A stretch of 8,962 nucleotides of DNA from an uncultured Bacteroidota bacterium (GCA_937924855.1 CALEYQ010000013.1:1-8962); one strand, 5' to 3'; positions 1-7,112 are shown, counted from the first letter of the stretch. The notes: generated from the letters alone by a model not told the origin. Translations and numbers: made by a program.

Positions 1-58
1 TTCCGTCTTTGTTTTTATCGAGGGCCTTTTGCTTTTTGGTAAGACCTCCCTTAGACAT
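1..58 (-). CDS. Partial lysine-rich hypothetical protein with EF-hand-like motif (runs off left edge)
   Basis: Reading the minus strand from an ATG at 58-56 gives 19 codons to the window edge: MSKGGLTKKQKALDKNKDG. The end, DKNKDG, resembles the DxNxDG start of a calcium-binding EF-hand or dockerin loop, and the stretch is rich in lysine. The frame also stays open upstream of the ATG, where it is equally lysine-rich, but part of that is simply the antisense of the neighbouring signal peptide. No Shine-Dalgarno sequence or clear promoter precedes the ATG. If real, the gene is divergent from the barrel gene. I do not recognise the family. A start farther upstream, or a non-coding stretch, remains possible. 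Confidence 0.35.
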   Translation of the reverse strand, partial: MSKGGLTKKQKALDKNKDG

Positions 59-179
59 TTTCTGAGGAACAGACTTGGCACCCTTCTTTTTCTTGCCGTA
101 GTCTTTCTTGTCTGGTTCTGCAAACTCTGGTGTGCCTTTTGAGCTTGACGCAGACAGCCACTTTAGAAAAACTGAAACA

Positions 180-962
180 TTGCTTGGGCGCTTTTTTGTT
201 GTGTCTCCTTTGTTATTTTTTCTTGTTTTCTTGTTTTTTTCTTCCGTCCTGGCTGCCCAGGAAACTTCGGATACCACCTTTAAAATTCCCAAAAGGGAAC
301 TGGCTTTTAATACACTTCCCCTGGCCATAGTATTGGGTGGAGGTAATTTAAATGAGCCCCGGTTTACGCTGGTTTATAAACATCGTCTAAAGGATAAACT
401 TGCCTTGCGTGTCGGAGGAGGTATTTCCTTTTTGAACCACCGGTATTCCTTTTTTAATGCTCCTTTCAACATTATTGAGCAAAACGATTCTCTGCAACTT
501 CGCGAATACCACCACGCCAGGTATCGGGAACAACCCCGCTTTATGACAGGTCTTGAATATACTTTCGGAAAGGGAAAGGTAAAGTGGTTTGCCGGAGCCG
601 ACCTGTTTCTGTTTTATACAAAAGCCGATTACACATCCGAAATGGCCTGGTTCAGGCTTGATACCGTTGCCCATGGATCAGGCATTAACACCCAATATCA
701 GTATTTCCTGGCCAGCGATTATGCCATTTCCAGAAAAACTGAGGAAAAAAGAATTGGAGGGGGTATCTCTCCCTTTTTCGGCCTCAAATGGGAATTGAGT
801 TCAATGATTGGTTTTTCCCTTCAAACAGGGTTTGATTTCAATTATTCAAGAAGGAACTTTACCCATATTTATCCGAAAGCTTCCGGAAATGATTTATTCC
901 ACTCTATGGATTTTTCCATGAACGGTCTCATTCAGGATTTTTCAATCCGGATCAAGTTCTAA
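180..962 (+). CDS. Putative secreted outer-membrane beta-barrel protein, non-ATG start
   Basis: Uncharacterised protein of about 260 residues. From a TTG at 180 the N-terminus is LGRFFVVSPLLFFLVFLFF followed by SSVLA-AQ, a strong type I signal peptide with the A-Q junction common in Bacteroidota. The rest shows alternating hydrophobic/polar strands rich in Gly and aromatics (for example GLEYTFGKGKVKWFAGADLF, GGGISPFFGLKWEL, GFSLQTGFDFNYSRR) and ends in aromatic Phe (SIRIKF), as expected of a small outer-membrane barrel. No conserved domain was recognised, so the function is unknown. In-frame start options are TTG 108, GTG 132, TTG 180 and GTG 201. An in-frame TAG at 99-101 blocks further extension, and the first in-frame ATG is at 543, inside the barrel. 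TTG 180 was chosen because it gives a normal-length signal peptide. The gene ends 53 bp before aroC. Confidence 0.7.
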   Translation: MLGRFFVVSPLLFFLVFLFFSSVLAAQETSDTTFKIPKRELAFNTLPLAIVLGGGNLNEPRFTLVYKHRLKDKLALRVGGGISFLNHRYSFFNAPFNIIEQNDSLQLREYHHARYREQPRFMTGLEYTFGKGKVKWFAGADLFLFYTKADYTSEMAWFRLDTVAHGSGINTQYQYFLASDYAISRKTEEKRIGGGISPFFGLKWELSSMIGFSLQTGFDFNYSRRNFTHIYPKASGNDLFHSMDFSMNGLIQDFSIRIKF

Positions 963-966
963 GATA

Positions 967-999
967 TTTCCCCATAGTTCCAAAATCACGCTACCTTTG
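967..999 (+). promoter_or_regulatory. Candidate Bacteroidota-type promoter of aroC
   Basis: TACCTTTG at 992-999 matches the Bacteroidota -7 consensus TAnnTTTG perfectly. TTTC at 967-970, 21 bp upstream, could be a weak -33 element (consensus TTTG). Initiation a few bases downstream would leave a short leader before the aroC ATG at 1016, with no Shine-Dalgarno sequence. This is the best promoter match in the window. Confidence 0.5.
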
Positions 1000-1015
1000 T
1001 GTTTTGGAATAGTTT

Positions 1016-2092
1016 ATGGGAGGAAATACGACCGGTAAAATTTTTAAGCTCACCACCTTTGGTGAGAGTCATGGCCCTGCCATCGGTGGTGTTATTGATG
1101 GCTGTCCGGCCGGACTAAACCTTGATTTTGCTTTTATTAAGCGGGAAATGGATCGGCGCCGGCCAGGACAATCCCGTTTGGTTAGTCCCAGAAAAGAAAT
1201 CGACGAAGTTGAATTTCTGAGTGGGGTTTTCCGGGGAAAAACAACCGGCACTCCCATTGGCTTCCTCATCCGAAATGAAGATGTGATGAGCCGTGATTAC
1301 GATCATATTGCCACCGCCTTTCGCCCCGGCCATGCCGATTATACCTATTATGAAAAATACGGTTACCGTGACTACAGGGGCGGGGGACGCTCCTCCGCAA
1401 GGGAAACCGCTTGTCGCGTCGTGGGAGGTGCCATAGCAAAATTATTGTTACGGAAAAAACGGATTAAAATTAATGCTTTTAATTCATCAGTTGCCCACAT
1501 TTCCCTTAATAAGCCCTATACCGAACTCGACCTTAGTAAAACAGATGCCAATCCCATCCGTTGCCCCCACGAACCTACGGCAAAAAAGATGATAAACCTG
1601 ATTGAAAAAACCCGGAAAGCAGGCGATTCTCTTGGGGGCGTAATATCCTGTGTCATCAAAGGAGTTCCCCCGGGCATTGGCGAGCCTGTTTTTGATAAGC
1701 TCCATGCCGAGTTGGGCAAAGCCATGCTTTCCATTAATGCCGTAAAGGGTTTTGAATACGGTTCCGGATTTGCCGGCACTTTACTTCGCGGTTCAAAGCA
1801 TAACGACGAATTTTACCGCGACAGCGGAAAAAAAATCCGACAGAAAACCAATCATGCCGGAGGAATTCTTGGCGGTATCTCCAGCGGAGAGGATATCTAT
1901 TTCAGAGTGGCATTTAAGCCCGTTTCCACCATTATGAAAGATCAGAATTCGGTGGATGAAACCGGAAATGCCATGGTTCTGGAAGGAAAAGGAAGGCATG
2001 ACCCCTGTGTTTTGCCCCGGGCTGTACCCATTGTGGAAGCTATGTCGGCACTTGTTTTGGCCGATATGATGATTTTGGCCGGGGAATTCTAA
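1016..2092 (+). CDS. aroC: Chorismate synthase
   Basis: Catalyses the last shikimate-pathway step: 5-enolpyruvylshikimate-3-phosphate to chorismate plus phosphate, using reduced FMN, in the cytoplasm. Chorismate feeds aromatic amino acids, folate and menaquinone. The 358-residue length matches the bacterial family (about 360). All signature regions are present: GESHGPAIGGVIDGCPAG at 16-33, RPGHADYTYYEKYG beginning at 103 with the conserved His106, GRSSARETACRVVGGAIAK beginning at 124 with Arg125 and Arg129, and RHDPCVLPRAVPIVEAM from 327. His19 and His106 correspond to the conserved active-site histidines. The ATG at 1016 gives the usual family N-terminus (GKIFKLTTFGESHG). No frameshift or missing block is seen. 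There is no flavin reductase domain, so it is a monofunctional bacterial enzyme that takes reduced flavin from elsewhere. No other aro gene is adjacent, and a TACCTTTG promoter box lies just upstream. Confidence 0.98.
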   Translation: MGGNTTGKIFKLTTFGESHGPAIGGVIDGCPAGLNLDFAFIKREMDRRRPGQSRLVSPRKEIDEVEFLSGVFRGKTTGTPIGFLIRNEDVMSRDYDHIATAFRPGHADYTYYEKYGYRDYRGGGRSSARETACRVVGGAIAKLLLRKKRIKINAFNSSVAHISLNKPYTELDLSKTDANPIRCPHEPTAKKMINLIEKTRKAGDSLGGVISCVIKGVPPGIGEPVFDKLHAELGKAMLSINAVKGFEYGSGFAGTLLRGSKHNDEFYRDSGKKIRQKTNHAGGILGGISSGEDIYFRVAFKPVSTIMKDQNSVDETGNAMVLEGKGRHDPCVLPRAVPIVEAMSALVLADMMILAGEF

Positions 2093-2098
2093 AAAATT

Positions 2099-2115
2099 AT
2101 TAATATTTTATTAAT
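2099..2115. repeat. Perfect AT-only inverted repeat downstream of aroC
   Basis: ATTAATA (2099-2105), TTT, TATTAAT (2109-2115) is a perfect 7-bp inverted repeat starting 7 bp after the aroC stop. It has no G or C and no following T-run, so it is a poor intrinsic terminator. It could be a protein-binding palindrome, or chance in an AT-rich spacer. Confidence 0.35.
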
Positions 2116-2144
2116 TTCCCGATAGGGGATTAGGATTATTTTAG
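2115..2144 (+). promoter_or_regulatory. Weak candidate promoter of the AsmA-family gene
   Basis: TATTTTAG at 2137-2144 matches TAnnTTTG with one mismatch. TTTC at 2115-2118 lies 18 bp upstream as a possible -33 element. The box is 18 bp before the ATG at 2163, so any leader would be very short. The spacer is AT-rich, so a chance match is quite possible. Confidence 0.25.
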
Positions 2145-2155
2145 AAACCTAAAAT
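2138..2155. repeat. Inverted repeat just before the AsmA-family start codon
   Basis: ATTTTAG (2138-2144), AAAC, CTAAAAT (2149-2155) is a perfect 7-bp inverted repeat ending 7 bp before the ATG at 2163 and overlapping the candidate -7 box. It could be an operator, or a weak RNA hairpin near the initiation site. It contains only one G-C pair, so the hairpin would be of low stability. Confidence 0.4.
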
Positions 2156-2162
2156 TAAGCTC

Positions 2163-4964
2163 ATGAAAATCGTAAAGAAAATTGCCAAATGGTTTGGAAT
2201 TCTATTGGTGTTACTACTTGCATTTGTTATCGCCGCTCCCTTCATCTTCAAGGATAAAATAATAGCCATGGTGAAGGAAGAAACCAATAAGAACCTGAAT
2301 GCCGTGGTAGATTTTGGTGAGTTTGATCTTACCCTGATATCTTCCTTTCCTGATTTTACGCTATCCGTGAATAATGTTTCCGTAGCCAATATAGAACCCT
2401 TTAAAGGCGATACCCTCTTCAGCGCCGGCAACTTTACCGCCACCATCAACCTGATGAGTGTTTTGTCGGGCGATCAATACAAAATCCGGAAGATATTTCT
2501 TGATAAAGCCCGTATTAAAGCCAGTGTTCTTAAAGGCGGAATGGCCAACTGGGATATTGCCAAGCCTTCCGTCGATACCACCGGAGTACCGGTAGATACC
2601 ACCGCCCCGGCCAAATTCAAGCTTTCTTTAAAATCACTCGAGATAAAAAATGCCTTCATCGTTTACGATGATAGAGATATGAATGCCCACATTGAACTCG
2701 ATGACTTCAATTACACCCTTTCCGGCGATTTTACCCAGGATAATTTTACCCTGAGTAATCTCCTTGAAATCGCCAAAGTTTCGTGTTCTTACGAGGGTAT
2801 TCCTTATCTCAACAAAACCAAAACCCGGTTCAAGGCTGATCTGGAGGCCGATATGCCCAATTCGAAATTTACATTTAAGGAAAATGAACTTTCCCTGAAT
2901 GAACTTGCCTTTGGCATGGACGGATGGTTCGCCATGCCTGAAAAAGGCTATGACATGGACCTGAAATTTAACTGCAACCGAACCGATTTTAAGAGCTTTC
3001 TTTCCCTGATTCCTGTGGTTTATTCCCGCGATTTTGCCAATGTTAAAACAACGGGCAACCTTGCTTTTAATGGCTTTTCAAAAGGCTTATATACAGACAA
3101 TAAGCTGCCTTCGTTTGGACTTACACTTAAAGTCGATCAGGCCTCGCTTCAGTACCCGGATCTGCCCAAAGCCGTGAATAATATTCTGATTGACCTGAAT
3201 ATTGAAAACAAAACCGGAGATGTGGATGCCACTGTTACCAACCTCCATAAATTTCATATGGAAATGGCCGGAAACCCCCTCGATGTATCCATGTTAATCA
3301 AAACCCCAGTTTCCGATCCGGATATCAAGGGTGAAATTTTCGGAAAAATTGACCTGGCATCGGTTAAGGATGTATTGCCGCTTGAAAAAGATGAGGCTCT
3401 TAACGGGAAAATTGAATCCGATATTTCCCTGAACGGCCGTTACTCTTCCATTGAAAAGGAAAAATACGAGGAGTTTGAAGCCAAAGGTTCCCTGCGCGTG
3501 ATGGATATGGAGTACAAGACTACCGGAATGCCTGATATGGCTTTAAAAACCATGACCCTGAAATTTTCTCCCAAATATGTGGCCCTTGAAAATTTCGATG
3601 CCACCATGGGTAAGAGTGACTATAAAGCCGATGGAAGAATTGAAAATTTCATGGAATACGCCTTTAAAGATTCCATGCTAACCGGTTCCTTTAATCTCCG
3701 GTCAAATAAACTTGACCTGAATGTATTCATGGGCGAAGAAGAAACCACAAGCACGGGAACTACGGCCCCCGACACTTCTGCCATGAGCATTATTGAAGTG
3801 CCCGGCAATATTGATTTTGTTTTGAATACCGGTATTGGCTCGCTGCATTACGATACATACGATATAACCGATGTGAAAGGAACGGTGGCCATTAAAGACC
3901 ATCGCATAAACATGAAAAATCTTTTCATGCGCTTAATGGGCGGAAGCATGATCATGAACGGAACTTACAGCACCGTAAATCCTAAAGTGCCTGAAATGGA
4001 TTTTGACCTCGGCATTAAGGATTTTGATATTCCAACCGCCAGTAAACACCTGCTTACCATCCAAAAGCTTGCTCCGGTGGCAAAATACACCACGGGAAGA
4101 TTTTCAACGGATGTTAGCCTGAAATCCAGACTTAATCCCGATATGATGCCCGACCTGAATTCCCTGGAAGGAAAAGGAAGATTAAAAACCAACCAGGTGG
4201 TGGTGACTGGGTTTGAACCGCTTAATAAACTCGCCGATGCCCTGGGCGGCATGGATAAATTTAAAAAGGCTGAGTTTTCAAACCTGGATATATCCTATTC
4301 CTTTTCAAACGGAAAAGTAACCTATGAAAAATTCCCTTTTAAAACCGGAAGCATCGCCGGTGAGGTACAAGGATCCACCGGGTTCGACCAAACCATAGAT
4401 TATAAAATGAATATGGAGGTTCCCACCAAAGATATGACATTAGGTGCTAAACAGGCAGTAACAGGCCACATTTCAAAGGCAAATATGCAGGGTGTGAACG
4501 CAACCCTGCCTGAAAAAGTTAAACTGAATGCCCTTTTCGGTGGAACGGTTACCAATCCCACCGTTAAAACAGATGTGAAGGAACTCACCTCGGGCGTGGT
4601 TGAAAATGTAAAAGACCAGGTAAAGGAGAAAATTGAGGAAAAGGTTACGGAAGTGAAAGAGGATGTGAAGGAAAAACTCAATGCAGAAAAGGAAAAAATA
4701 ATGAAGGATGCCGAGCGTACGGCCCAGCAAATAAAAGATGAGGCGGCCAAATCAGCCGAAAAGGTAAGACAGGAAGGCTATAAACAGGCCGAAGACCTGG
4801 AAAAGCAGGCCAAGAACCCTATTGAAAAAGCAGCCGCCAAAAAAGCAGCCGATAAAATCCGCAAGGAAACCGACGAAAAGGCCAATAAAATTATTGAGGA
4901 AGGAAACAAAAAGGCCGAGGGCGTGATGAACGATGCACGGGCCAAAGCCGATGCTTTGAAATGA
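2163..4964 (+). CDS. AsmA-family membrane-anchored protein with charged helical C-terminal tail
   Basis: A 933-residue protein of the AsmA/TamB-like group, inner-membrane-anchored proteins with long beta-rich periplasmic parts implicated in lipid movement to, or assembly of, the outer membrane. The N-terminus has basic residues, one membrane segment at about 10-29 (WFGILLVLLLAFVIAAPFIF), then the AsmA-like context FDLTLISSFPDFTLSVNNVS. The region to about 800 is repetitive beta-strand sequence. The AsmA C-terminal-type module is visible around GNIDFVLNTGIGSLHYDTY, INMKNLFMRLMGGSMIMNGT and, later, SFSNGKVTYEKFPFKTGSIA. Residues about 800-933 differ sharply: very Lys/Glu/Ala-rich, with heptad or 11-residue-like periodicity (VKEKIEEKVTEVKEDVKEKL, KIIEEGNKKAEGVMNDARAK), predicted to be long amphipathic helix or coiled coil. 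Such tails are, from memory, common on Bacteroidota AsmA proteins. It follows aroC by 70 bp and precedes the PorE-like gene by 41 bp. The family is secure; substrate and partners are unknown. Confidence 0.9.
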   Translation: MKIVKKIAKWFGILLVLLLAFVIAAPFIFKDKIIAMVKEETNKNLNAVVDFGEFDLTLISSFPDFTLSVNNVSVANIEPFKGDTLFSAGNFTATINLMSVLSGDQYKIRKIFLDKARIKASVLKGGMANWDIAKPSVDTTGVPVDTTAPAKFKLSLKSLEIKNAFIVYDDRDMNAHIELDDFNYTLSGDFTQDNFTLSNLLEIAKVSCSYEGIPYLNKTKTRFKADLEADMPNSKFTFKENELSLNELAFGMDGWFAMPEKGYDMDLKFNCNRTDFKSFLSLIPVVYSRDFANVKTTGNLAFNGFSKGLYTDNKLPSFGLTLKVDQASLQYPDLPKAVNNILIDLNIENKTGDVDATVTNLHKFHMEMAGNPLDVSMLIKTPVSDPDIKGEIFGKIDLASVKDVLPLEKDEALNGKIESDISLNGRYSSIEKEKYEEFEAKGSLRVMDMEYKTTGMPDMALKTMTLKFSPKYVALENFDATMGKSDYKADGRIENFMEYAFKDSMLTGSFNLRSNKLDLNVFMGEEETTSTGTTAPDTSAMSIIEVPGNIDFVLNTGIGSLHYDTYDITDVKGTVAIKDHRINMKNLFMRLMGGSMIMNGTYSTVNPKVPEMDFDLGIKDFDIPTASKHLLTIQKLAPVAKYTTGRFSTDVSLKSRLNPDMMPDLNSLEGKGRLKTNQVVVTGFEPLNKLADALGGMDKFKKAEFSNLDISYSFSNGKVTYEKFPFKTGSIAGEVQGSTGFDQTIDYKMNMEVPTKDMTLGAKQAVTGHISKANMQGVNATLPEKVKLNALFGGTVTNPTVKTDVKELTSGVVENVKDQVKEKIEEKVTEVKEDVKEKLNAEKEKIMKDAERTAQQIKDEAAKSAEKVRQEGYKQAEDLEKQAKNPIEKAAAKKAADKIRKETDEKANKIIEEGNKKAEGVMNDARAKADALK

Positions 4965-4983
4965 TTTATGCATCTTTAGGAAC

Positions 4984-4991
4984 GATTTTTG
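4984..4991 (+). promoter_or_regulatory. Weak -7-like box before the PorE-like gene
   Basis: GATTTTTG differs from TAnnTTTG at the first base only and lies 14 bp before the ATG at 5006, inside the 41-bp gap. No convincing -33 element sits at the expected 19-21 bp spacing, so the gene may instead be read through from the AsmA-family gene. Confidence 0.2.
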
Positions 4992-5005
4992 CGTAAAACA
5001 CCCCT

Positions 5006-7036
5006 ATGCGAATTGCGCTCCTCTTTGCTTTTATTTTTTCCGTAATCTTTTGTCCTGCCCAGGACGAAAAAGCCTCTGACTGTCCGGAACCGGATAACGA
5101 CAAGGCCGTTAAGCTTTTTAAAAAAAGCCAGGATAAAAAGAAATACGAATACAAAGAGCGAATGGGCTTCCTTAAGCAAGCTCTCGACCAGGAACCCGAT
5201 TACCCCCAGGCTGTTCTCGAATATGCCCGTCATTTGGTAATAACCTTTAAGAACCGGGGACAAAATTTCAAGGGAGCAGAAAAGTATTACCTCCAGGTTA
5301 TTTCACTTTGCCCCAACCTTCATTCCGACCCTTACTATTACATGGCCATTATTTCCTGGGAGGACGAAAACTACCCGAAAGCCGCTGAGTACGCCAAAAA
5401 ATACATGGACTTCAAATCCGATGATGAAAAAAAGTTCGACCCCAAATTTCCCCAGTACCTGGTGGATATGAAAAACATTTACAAGTGGTCAAAACTGTAC
5501 GATGAGCTCTTTAACAATCCTGTTCCCTACGAGCCGGTTCTTGTTACCGGACTCAGCTCTGACCGATCGGAATATTTGCCCATAATAAGCCCCGATAATT
5601 CCATGGCCCTGTTTACCCGACAGGTAAAACCCAAATCTACCACAGCCTGGGAAAGCGATAAAATTATCGAGCGCTTTATGTTCTCGAAAAAAGGGCCGGA
5701 TGGTAAATTTTCTCCCGGCGATCCCATGCCCGAACCCTTCAATCAGGGAACCAACGAAGGTGGACCCTCCCTGACCATCGATAATAAACACTTGTACTTT
5801 ACTATTTGTAAGGATGAGGGGGGAGCCCAGATGGAGTGCGATATTTACTATTCGGATTTTGTTGAGGGGCATTGGACCCCAATTCAAAAAGTTGAGAATA
5901 TTAACTTCAAGGATAAATGGGACAGTCAACCTTCCATTTCTGCCGATGGGAATACCCTTTACTTTTCTTCCGACCGGCCCGGGGGCTATGGGGGTGTAGA
6001 TATCTGGTATTCGGTAAAAGGTCCCGATGGTAAATGGGGAAAGCCCAAAAATATGGGGCCCAAAATTAATACCAGCGGCGACGAAAAGGCCCCCTTCATC
6101 CATTCCGATTCCCATACGCTTTACTTTTCAAGCGGCCCCTCAATTACAAGCGGAGAAGGGGGATGGCCCGGAGTAGGGGGACTGGATGTGTTTTACTCCC
6201 GACTCGACGAAAAAGGTCAGTGGATGGAACCTAAAAACCTCGGCGTGCCCATAAATACCAAAGGCGATGAAGTGGGATTTGTGGTAAGTACCGATGGAAA
6301 GCTGGTTTATTTTGCTTCGGAAGATCCCCGGCAAACGAAAGGGAAAACCCTGGGCGGTTATGATATTTACTCCTTTCCCCTGTATGAAAAAGCCAGACCC
6401 GAAAAAGTTTTGTTTGTGGAGGGTGATGTGAAAACAAATACCGGAGAGCCATTAAAAAATCCGGATATACAATTGGTAGATGCCGTTACCAAAAAAACCA
6501 CGAAAGCGGTGTATGATAGCGTTGACGGAAAGTACAGGGCTATTATTGTGGATCGCGGTAACGATGTGCTGTTAAAAGTAAAAGACAAAGGCTATGGTTT
6601 TTCAAGCCAGCTTATTTCCAAAAAAGATTCCGCAGGTCCCGAAAAACTAATTTATAAGGCTTCCATAATCACTGATACCCTGGTGAAAGGAAAGAAATTC
6701 ACCCTGAACAATATTTATTACAAAACGGGATCTGCCGAATTAGATAAAAAATCACTCATTGTTCTCGAGGAGTTTGCCGGCTGGTTAAAAGAGAACAAAC
6801 AGGTGAAAATTGAAATTCACGGACATACGGATAATGTGGGAAAGGATGCCGACAATATGGCATTATCTAAAGACAGGGCCTTTACTGTTATGGAAACCCT
6901 CATCACAATGGGGGTTCCCAAAGAACAACTTACGGGATTTAAAGGGTTTGGAAAAACCCAGCCCCTGGTTTCAAACGATACCGAACAGGGTCGTTCGAAA
7001 AACCGGAGAACTGAATTTTTTATTACCGGAAATTGA
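5006..7036 (+). CDS. PorE-like TPR / PD40 propeller / OmpA C-terminal outer-membrane protein
   Basis: 676 residues. The signal peptide is MRIALLFAFIFSVIFCPAQ. Cys16 is preceded by V-I-F, not a good lipobox, so type I cleavage after the A of PAQ is more likely than lipidation. A TPR-like helical region covers about 25-165 (AVKLFKKSQ, PDYPQAVLEYARHLV, KAAEYAKKYM). Then come five PD40/WD40-like blades with recurring hydrophobic-aromatic strands at about 203, 265, 320, 374 and 436 (ALFTRQ, LYFTIC, LYFSSDRPGGYGGVDIW, LYFSSG, VYFASEDPR). A carboxypeptidase-regulatory-like fold spans about 468-545. The OmpA peptidoglycan-binding domain spans about 566-676, with HGHTDNVG (Asp609), LSKDRA (Arg624) and GRSKNRRTEFF. 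This order and the blade count match Porphyromonas gingivalis PorE, a type IX secretion component that grips peptidoglycan, but Bacteroidota encode several similar paralogs and no porP/K/L/M/N lies nearby. The PorE assignment is therefore inference. Confidence 0.93.
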   Translation: MRIALLFAFIFSVIFCPAQDEKASDCPEPDNDKAVKLFKKSQDKKKYEYKERMGFLKQALDQEPDYPQAVLEYARHLVITFKNRGQNFKGAEKYYLQVISLCPNLHSDPYYYMAIISWEDENYPKAAEYAKKYMDFKSDDEKKFDPKFPQYLVDMKNIYKWSKLYDELFNNPVPYEPVLVTGLSSDRSEYLPIISPDNSMALFTRQVKPKSTTAWESDKIIERFMFSKKGPDGKFSPGDPMPEPFNQGTNEGGPSLTIDNKHLYFTICKDEGGAQMECDIYYSDFVEGHWTPIQKVENINFKDKWDSQPSISADGNTLYFSSDRPGGYGGVDIWYSVKGPDGKWGKPKNMGPKINTSGDEKAPFIHSDSHTLYFSSGPSITSGEGGWPGVGGLDVFYSRLDEKGQWMEPKNLGVPINTKGDEVGFVVSTDGKLVYFASEDPRQTKGKTLGGYDIYSFPLYEKARPEKVLFVEGDVKTNTGEPLKNPDIQLVDAVTKKTTKAVYDSVDGKYRAIIVDRGNDVLLKVKDKGYGFSSQLISKKDSAGPEKLIYKASIITDTLVKGKKFTLNNIYYKTGSAELDKKSLIVLEEFAGWLKENKQVKIEIHGHTDNVGKDADNMALSKDRAFTVMETLITMGVPKEQLTGFKGFGKTQPLVSNDTEQGRSKNRRTEFFITGN

Positions 7037-7067
7037 TGGCAATCAGGGAAATACCTAAACCGGAAGA

Positions 7068-7082
7068 GGACTTCTTAAGTCC
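7068..7082. terminator. Possible weak hairpin after the PorE-like gene
   Basis: GGACTT, CTT, AAGTCC is a perfect 6-bp stem with a 3-nt loop, 31 bp after the stop at 7036. The following bases are CTGGATTTTACCTTTTCC, T-rich but without an immediate uninterrupted T-run, so intrinsic termination would be weak. It might equally be an operator half of the palindrome-rich region up to 7121. Confidence 0.3.
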
Positions 7083-7094
7083 CTGGATTTTACC

Positions 7095-7112
7095 TTTTCC
7101 GGGAAAATTTCC
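7095..7112. repeat. Two overlapping palindromes upstream of the GWxTD gene
   Basis: TTTTCC-G-GGAAAA (7095-7107) overlaps GGAAA-A-TTTCC (7102-7112), both perfect, so one GGAAAA block can pair to either side. They sit immediately upstream of the candidate -7 box at 7114, where a regulator could overlap RNA polymerase. Function is inferred from position only. Confidence 0.4.

Noticed and set aside
1..328. Minus-strand frame open from an ATG at 328 to the window edge (over 100 codons)
   Set aside because: The part upstream of 180 is the antisense of the barrel gene's signal peptide and early coding sequence, with no protein-like pattern. Only the portion near 1-58 is kept as a weak candidate.
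130..330. 66-residue + strand frame with a hydrophobic, signal-like stretch
   Set aside because: It overlaps the barrel gene in another frame. Its hydrophobicity comes from the same T-rich signal peptide DNA, and it ends without any continuing domain.
4400..4750. Antisense frame (116 residues, Ser/Phe-rich) within the AsmA-family gene
   Set aside because: It is the complement of the Lys/Glu-rich tail (AAR/GAR codons read as Phe/Ser), a composition artefact with no start context or domain.
5489..6115. 208-residue antisense frame within the PorE-like gene
   Set aside because: It is long, but Gly/Pro/Ile-rich without domain, signal or promoter, and fully antisense to five well-conserved propeller blades.
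5940..6330. Short repeated DNA segments such as CTTTACTTTTC
   Set aside because: They encode the recurring LYFSS strand of the propeller blades and are explained by protein repeats, not by a DNA-level repeat.
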